Assembly: GCA_001275005.1 (NCBI GenBank)
Contig: JWZX01001045.1
Location: forward strand, 1-12,963
Length of the DNA stretch: 12,963 bases
DNA from: Chrysochromulina tobinii
Taxonomy: Eukaryota; Haptophyta; Prymnesiales; Chrysochromulinaceae
Reading direction: 5' to 3'
Shown: positions 8,001 to 12,963 of the stretch, in pieces
Layout of the letters: each line of letters begins with the position of its first letter
Position numbering within the stretch: position 1 is the first letter of the stretch
The notes under the pieces: generated by a model
The model's database searches: none
What the model saw: only the letters and a program-made list of their open reading frames with translations
What the model was told of the DNA's origin: nothing
Position numbers and translations under genes: made by a program

Positions 8001-9095
8001 TCAAGACTGTTTGCTGTGTGCACCCACCGTCAAGACCGTTCCCCATCTTTGCCCGCAGATTCGCCATCGTCCCTCCTCCCTGCATGCTGCAAGAATGGCC
8101 ATCCCTCCCCGTGTGCTGCGCCCCTCCCCGTGTGCTGCGTCCCACCCACACACGTCACGCGGCCACGTCGCGCAGCCTTCGGTATAGTGTGGCATGTTCA
8201 GCTGGTGGCCTGAGGAAGGAGCATGGACACGCGTGGGGTGTGAGCGGCCGGGAGGGTGCAGGGAAGAAAGCACGCAGTGTGGCGGCGTACAATAGCCAGC
8301 TCCGCTGCCCAAGCCCAGCGGGCCGCACCGGAAGCGTACCATTGCCGCGCCGTGGCGCGGGTCGTTGCGCACGCCGAAGAGCAAGTGGCACAGGAGAGGG
8401 CCGTTGATGCCGTCATCCCACGCAGCGGGCGAGGGTGGCAGCGCCGCCTTCCACATGTCGCATGTGATCTGCAGGTCCTGCTCGTGGTCGAGGTGGAGGT
8501 GCGCGAGGCAGTTGGCCGCGTCGGGCGCAGCGAGGTCGACCGCGGCGTCGCGGGGGCACGGCGCGCCGCCCACCCTCCCGACGCACCGCAGAAGCGGGCC
8601 ATTGAAGGCGGCCAGGAAGGTGGCGCGGTAGTGCGCGTTGGCGTGGGCCACAAAGGCAGCCCAGCACGCCTCGTCGAGCACGGGGCGCATGATGCGCGCG
8701 ATGCGCGAGCTGGGCGCGGTCACGAGCGCACTCCAGCGCTGGCCGGCACGGCGGCGCGCAAGCGGACTATGGATGGACGAGGCACTCGCAAGCGGCTCGC
8801 ACGCCTCGAACTCGTGCGCCTCGAACTCGTTCTCATCGAACTCGAGCACGGCCTCGCACAGGATGAGGTCTTGATGCTGAAGTGTGGACACTGTATCAAG
8901 ACGGCACACCACGCGCTCCTCATGCTTGTCGGGGTGCTTGCGCTTGAACTGCTTGCCCACCGGGTCGCAGAGCTCCATGTTCGTCGTTGGGTAGTCGGGT
9001 GGTGCGCAGCTTGGCGTGCGCTTGAGCCACTCAGAGCTCCAAGTGGGAGGGGGCGCCTCGCCAAGCGTTTCGGAGGGCGCGCTTGGCTTGCTCAT
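8001..9095 (-). CDS. Unrecognised Cys/His-rich protein, two exons
   Basis: Exons are 9095-8291 and 8209-8001, giving 337 residues. I do not recognise the family. The middle is rich in conserved-looking residues: CVGRVGGAPCPRD, NCLAHLHLDHEQD, ITCDMW, WDDGINGPLLCHLLFG, VRFRCG, then GYCHQLNMPHYTEG across the splice. The Cys, His and Asp spacing suggests a metal-binding domain, and LHLDHE with a downstream LLC faintly recalls HNH-type zinc folds; this is speculation. The N-terminal segment from MELCDPVGKQFKRKHPDKHEE onward looks more conserved than the Pro/Ser-rich 39 residues before it, so ATG 8978 is a serious alternative start. It leaves a 52-bp gap to the gene upstream, whereas ATG 9095 overlaps that gene's last exon. 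The C-terminal 60 residues after MPHYTEG are low-quality and may include a further intron. Confidence 0.6.
   Translation of the reverse strand: MSKPSAPSETLGEAPPPTWSSEWLKRTPSCAPPDYPTTNMELCDPVGKQFKRKHPDKHEERVVCRLDTVSTLQHQDLILCEAVLEFDENEFEAHEFEACEPLASASSIHSPLARRRAGQRWSALVTAPSSRIARIMRPVLDEACWAAFVAHANAHYRATFLAAFNGPLLRCVGRVGGAPCPRDAAVDLAAPDAANCLAHLHLDHEQDLQITCDMWKAALPPSPAAWDDGINGPLLCHLLFGVRNDPRHGAAMVRFRCGPLGLGSGAGYCTPPHCVLSSLHPPGRSHPTRVHAPSSGHQLNMPHYTEGCATWPRDVCGWDAAHGEGRSTRGGMAILAACREEGRWRICGQRWGTVLTVGAHSKQS
8210..8290 (-). other. Intron of the Cys/His-rich gene (81 bp, phase 1)
   Basis: Donor TATT|GTACGCC and acceptor TTCCTCAG|GCCACC join GYC to HQLNMPHYTEG. The length is a multiple of three and has no stop, so retention keeps the frame. 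CTCAC lies about 31 nt before the acceptor as a branch candidate. Splicing is preferred because it removes a Pro/Ser/His-rich stretch and brings YCHQL together. No flanking duplication is visible. Confidence 0.6.
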
Positions 9096-12000
9096 CTAGT
9101 TTATTGTGGCAGAGGCTGCGCACACAGAGAGAGGGAAGGGGCATCATCAGGTGGCAAGGAGCAATGCGGAGCGTCAGATGGCAGGATATGCAAGGAAGGA
9201 GCAAAGAGCAGTGGTGAGCATCCGATGGCAGGATGCAAGGAAGGAGTCGTCCTTTTGAACCACATGCAGCATGCGGGAACGCAGAGCAGAGGCGCAGGGC
9301 TGCATCACACAAGAGCGGCAGCGGCAGAGCACTGCTTTGGACAAGAGCGACGGAGCACGCGACGTGCACAAGTGTTGGCACGTCGCCAGGGATTTTGGTC
9401 CAGGGTTTTTGGCCCCTCAAGTCCCTCAAGTTTGAGGCGAAACGTACCTCATTTTGGTCAGCCCGCCGTTGACGCCAAGCATGTCTGCCACATGCTTGGC
9501 GCCTGCTGCCCCTCGTCCAATGTTGCCGTAACCAGACAGATCGAGCTCCTTGAGCGTCTTGTTCTGTTTGAGAGCCTCGCAGATGGCCTTGGTGCCCTCC
9601 TCCTTCAAATCGTTCGACGCCAGGGACAGCTTCGTCAGCGCGCCTGTGACATCGGCCTGTAACAGGTCCGACGCCAGCAGGATCGCATCGGGCGGCTTGA
9701 GGTTCTGGTTGGAGAAGTCAGCGGTGGTCTGGTCACGCTGGATGCCGCAGAGCGAGATGCCCTTCTGCTTGGCGACCTCAGCGAGCATCTTGGCGGACTC
9801 TGCATCAAGCTGATTGCCCAGGAGGTTGGTCACCGTCAGCGCGCCTGTGACAACAGCCTGTGACAGGTCCGACGCCAGCAGGATCGCATCGGGCGGCTTG
9901 AGGCCCTGGTTGCGGAAGTCAGCGGTGGTCTGGTCGCGCCGGATGCCGCAGAGCGAGATCCCCTTCTGCTTGGCGACCTCAGCGAGCATCTTGGCGGACT
10001 TCTCATCAAGCTTATTGCCCAGGAGGTTGGTCACCGTCAGCGCGCCTGTGACGGCCACCATGGCCGCCACAGACTTTGCTCCCACTGGACCAATGCCGTT
10101 GTCCTCGAAGTTGAGCGACGCGAGCTTGGTCTCCTTGTTGCTCTTGATGGCCTCGCAGACTGCGTTTACGCCCTCATCCTTGAGGCTGTTGAACGACAAA
10201 TTCAGGGCCGTCAGCCCGCCTGTGACGGCCACCATGGCGGCCACAGACTTTGCTCCCACTGGACCGATGCTGTTGGCGCGCATGTTGAGCGATGAGAGCT
10301 TGGTCTCCTTGTTGCTCTGGATGGCCTCGCAGACTGCGCTTACGCCCTCATCCATGAGGTCGTTGGACGACAAATCCAGGGCCGTCAGCCCGCCTGTGAC
10401 GCTCGTGCGGAGCGCCTCGGCGATCAGCTTGACACCAGCAGAGCCGATGTTCTCGCAGGACGCGTCCATAGACATGATCTTGCTGTCCTTGTTGCCGCAG
10501 ATGGCGGCAAAGATGGCGCCCCAGCCCCAGCCCCCGAGCTTGTTGCCCCTGAGATTGATGGACGTCAATGCGCCATTAGCCGCGTGGCCGCTTTGCAGCA
10601 ACCCGCAGAGCCGCTCAAGGGCCACTGTGTTGGCGCCATTTGCGGACAGCCGCGTACTCGCGAACGAGAGCGACGTGACGCTCGGACAGAGCGCCCAGCA
10701 CGCAACCGCGAGGGTTTCGGGGCCCGCCTGGACGCCCTCCAGGTTGATGCTCAAGGGCACCTTCTTAGCAGCGGCATTCCACGCGAGGCAGCAGAGCCCG
10801 TCGGCCTGGACACGCGACAGCGTCCCTTGCACGCGCACCTCTGTGGCGGCGGGGGTGATCGCTGGGATCGAAGGCTCGGCTTGCTGGGATCGAAGACTGG
10901 CGATGGCGTTGGCAGTGCCGCCGCCGAACTCGGCGCTCGTCTTAGCGACGACGGCGCCGAAAGGATTGCTCGTGCCCACGCTAGCGCCCAGCCCGCCTGC
11001 CGCCGCCGCCACCGCCGAGGCTGCTGGCGCGCCTATGCTGAAGGTGGTCACCGCACCTGCCGAGGCCGGGGCGCCACAGTCGGGTGTGGCCGTTGCCCCT
11101 GCGCTGCCCCCGAAGCCGCCCACGGCAGGCACGGCGGCCGCACCGAAGCCGCCAAACCCGCCCGTGGTCGCACCGCCCACACCACCAAACGCAGATGGGG
11201 CGGGAGCAGACGCACTGCCGCCAACAATCGCAGCGGGCACTTCATTGAGGTTCAAGGTGGGTGCGGGCGCGGCACCAAAGGCGGGTGCGTGCGTGCTTGC
11301 GGGGCCAAAGGCGGGCGCGCCGAACGCTGGCGTCTGGACAGCAGGCGCGACAACAAGGGGCGTGGCACAGAAGATGGTTGCGGGCGCAGGAGCGGCGCCA
11401 AAGGCTGGGACGGGCGCCTGGGCGCCTCCGAAAAATGCGTCGGCGGGCGCGGCGCTGAGGCCACCGACGCCACTCGCTGGCGAACGAGCGGGTAAGGGGG
11501 CGGCGGCTGGTGCTGTCGTGGAAGTGCTGGCGCCAATCGCAGGGGCGACGCCGAAGGCGAGCGCTTCCGGAGCAGCGGCGCCAAAGGCAGGTGCGGTTGC
11601 CGGCCCCGGCACTCCAAAGCTGAAGCTGCCGGCGGCAGCCGGCGCCGCCTGTGCATCGCGGAATGGCGAGGCAGCGGGAGGGCCCGCGTCTGCGCCAAAG
11701 GAGAAGCTGCCCACGGCGGGTGGTGGTGCGGCGGCGGCAAAGGCGGCGGCGTCGGGCAGAGTGGCAGCGGGCGCAGCAGGGGCCGTGCTCACCACACCGA
11801 AGGCGAACAGGTTGCCACACGAGGCGGTCGAAGCGGGCGCGCTCGCATCGGAGCCGACGCTCGGAGCTGGAGGCTCGGAAGCACTGTCCGCCGGTGGGTC
11901 GTTCTCGTCTATGTCCACGAGGTCGACCTCTCCAGGTTCAACTCCACTCTTCGTGGCAGAAGATGGCTCATCCTCGGGAATCCCTGTCGCGGCTGCCTGC

Positions 12001-12963
12001 GCGGTGCCCTTGGCGGACTGGGTCTTGTCGGGGAGCGTCGACGCGACTGTTTTGATGCCGAGTGATGTCATCGATGCTGGAGCTGTGGAAGTGGCGATCG
12101 TGGAGGTGGCAGCGGCGGGGGGGGGCGCGGCGGCGGGGGCCGCGGCGGCCGGTGCAGACACTGGAGGAGCCGCGGCTGGCGCAGGCACCGGTGAGACCGC
12201 GGCCAGCGCGGGCAATATGATGGTGGGCTCCGATAAGGTGGGCGTCGAGGCTGCTGCTGACGCTGGCGCCACGCCAAAGGAAGAAAAGAAACCGCCGCCG
12301 AACGAGAAGTCGGGCGCCGATGCTGTTGGCGCTGGCGCTGCAGTAGAGGGGCTGCCGAACGAAAAGGCCGCCGCCGAGGCTGTTGATGACGCTGGCGCCG
12401 CGCCAAAGGGAGCTGACACTGCAATAGAGGGGCTGCCGAACGATAGGCCTGCCGAGGCTGCTGCTGACGCTGGCGCCGCGCCAAAGGGAGAAGAGAAACC
12501 GCCGCCGAACGAGAAGGCGGGCGCCGATGCTGCTGGCGCTGGCGCTGCAGTAGAGGGGCTGCCGAACGATAGGCCTGCCGAGGCTGCTGATGACGCTGGC
12601 GCCGCGCCAAAGGGAGAAGAGGATCCGCTGAACGAGGAGGCGGGACTCAATGCTGCTGATCTTGCTTGCAATCGAGAGGCGCGGCGGGCTGGCTTGGGCG
12701 CAACAGATCCTGCAACGGCAAAGGATACCCCTTTCGTCATGGCCATAAGGGCTTCCATCTCTGCCTTTTTTGCTTTCGCCCTGGCTGCCTCGGCCTGAGC
12801 CTCGACTACTGCCGTGGCGATGGCGGAGCGGACGAGGCGAGTCGCATCCGAACCACGAGCCGCCTGCGCCCTGGTGGCTTCGACCTCAAGGCGAGTGACA
12901 TCCGGCAGCATCGCCTCAGCCTCCGTGCCAAGCCCCCGCGCTACGAGCGCCTTCAGCCCCTCG
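9031..12963 (-). CDS. FG-repeat (nucleoporin-like) protein with C-terminal RI-type leucine-rich repeats; 5' end possibly outside
   Basis: Exons are 12963-9448 and 9115-9031. The first in-frame ATG is at 12911, but the frame is open for 17 more codons to the window edge, so the true start may lie upstream. Counting from that Met: residues 1-65 are helical and charged (AEAARAKAKKAEMEAL). Residues about 95-680 are Ala/Pro/Ser-rich with some 25 FG dipeptides, mostly FSFG, PAFGAAP and SPFGAAP, as in FG-nucleoporins that form the pore permeability barrier. An acidic island has VDLVDIDEND near residue 329. Residues about 690 to the end are RI/RanGAP-style LRRs (LTALDLSSNDL, EGVSAVCEAI). The second exon completes the final repeat: LTKM-SLCHNKLDEQAKRAL, with stop TGA at 9031. 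A nuclear-pore or transport role is inferred; RanGAP activity is not shown. Confidence 0.88.
9116..9447 (-). other. Intron of the FG-LRR gene (332 bp, phase 2)
   Basis: Donor ATGAG|GTACGTTT is a strong match, and the acceptor is TGTGTGCGCAG|CC after a CT-rich tract. A CTGAT branch candidate lies about 31 nt upstream. Splicing replaces the short tail RYVSPQT with a complete LRR ending, which is the main support. There is no exon duplication at its ends. It holds two near-copies of GATGGCAGGAT-GCAAGGAAGGAG (9177-9201 and 9224-9246) and one TGCTCACCAC (9211-9220), a motif shared with introns 4 and 5 of the PX-gelsolin gene. Confidence 0.88.
9639..10040 (-). repeat. 201-bp tandem duplication inside the LRR domain
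   Basis: Copies 9639-9839 and 9840-10040 encode two 67-residue units that are nearly identical: TNLLGNKLDEKSAKMLAEV, KQKGISLCGI, DQTTADF, LKPPDAILLASDL. The plus-strand landmark CGCGCCTGTGAC recurs at 9639, 9840 and 10041. In-frame duplication has lengthened the LRR array recently. Confidence 0.92.
10047..10394 (-). repeat. 174-bp tandem duplication inside the LRR domain
   Basis: Landmark TGTGAC recurs at 10047, 10221 and 10395. Each 58-codon unit holds one LRR pair: GLTAL(N/D)LS.N.L.DEGV, CEAI.SNKETKL, then N.IGPVGAKSVAAMVAV. The two copies differ at a handful of residues, so this is an older event than the 201-bp duplication or one under more change. Confidence 0.9.
12247..12650 (-). repeat. 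Alternating 126/78-bp repeats in the FG region
   Basis: Plus-strand GAGGCTG landmarks at 12247, 12376, 12454 and 12580 give spacings of 129, 78 and 126 bp, all multiples of three. The long unit encodes FSFGGGF plus SPFGAAP and a LSFGSPS or AFSFGSPS; the short unit lacks the FSFGGGF part. FG motifs have thus been multiplied by in-frame DNA duplication. Confidence 0.85.

Noticed and set aside
8080-8150. Doubled GCAGCACACGGGGAGGG as a target duplication with an intron between
   Set aside because: The copies are adjacent, with only a few bases between them, so there is no intron; it is a short tandem repeat near the uncertain C-terminus of the Cys/His-rich gene.
9100-9105. AATAAA on the minus strand as a polyadenylation signal
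   Set aside because: It lies in coding sequence of the last FG-LRR exon (HNKLD) before the stop; a chance match is more likely.
9031-10860. Calling the LRR domain RanGAP
   Set aside because: LRR style fits, but I could not find the catalytic arginine region, and similar LRRs are widespread in algae.
9814-12798. A 994-codon open frame on the plus strand opposite the FG-LRR gene
   Set aside because: It is a mirror of the minus-strand gene in Ala/Pro/Gly-rich GC-rich DNA, where antisense stops are rare. It has no domain, and the minus frame has clear FG and LRR patterns.

Overview
The window is nuclear DNA of a GC-rich unicellular eukaryote. The codon third positions are strongly G/C, the genes carry small GT-AG introns, and the proteins have long Ala/Pro/Ser/Gly linkers. 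The C-terminal leucine-rich repeat (LRR) style resembles expanded families of haptophyte-like algae. That lineage is an inference from style; no rRNA or organelle marker is present.

All three genes I can support lie on the minus strand and are transcribed from right to left. (1) 12963 to 9031: a protein with an FG-repeat region like an FG-nucleoporin, fused to a C-terminal ribonuclease-inhibitor-type LRR domain; its 5' end may lie outside the window. (2) 9095 (or 8978) to 8001: an unrecognised Cys/His-rich protein with one intron, whose first ATG overlaps the last exon of gene 1 in another frame. (3) 7424 to beyond position 1: a giant protein of at least 2175 residues with the order PX, six gelsolin/villin repeats, a glutaredoxin-fold domain without CxxC, then two PH domains. 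It looks like an actin-remodelling protein recruited to phosphoinositide membranes. Positions 7425-8000 are a less GC-rich intergenic stretch that should hold the end of gene 2 and the promoter of gene 3. No plus-strand gene is supported.

The most striking content is not a protein. All eight introns of the PX-gelsolin gene are flanked by direct repeats. In seven of them, a duplicated stretch of exon of about 17 to 31 bp supplies both the donor GT and the start of the next exon. Between the copies sit short related inserts of two or three sequence families: a GCATGC / TGCTCACCAC core, a 61-bp unit ending in GCATGCAG, and arrays of a ten-base CTGATGGCCA-like unit. This is the signature expected of introner-like elements or of intron gain by target duplication. 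The introns of the other two genes lack it. One of the eight introns appears to use a non-canonical GA-AG pair.
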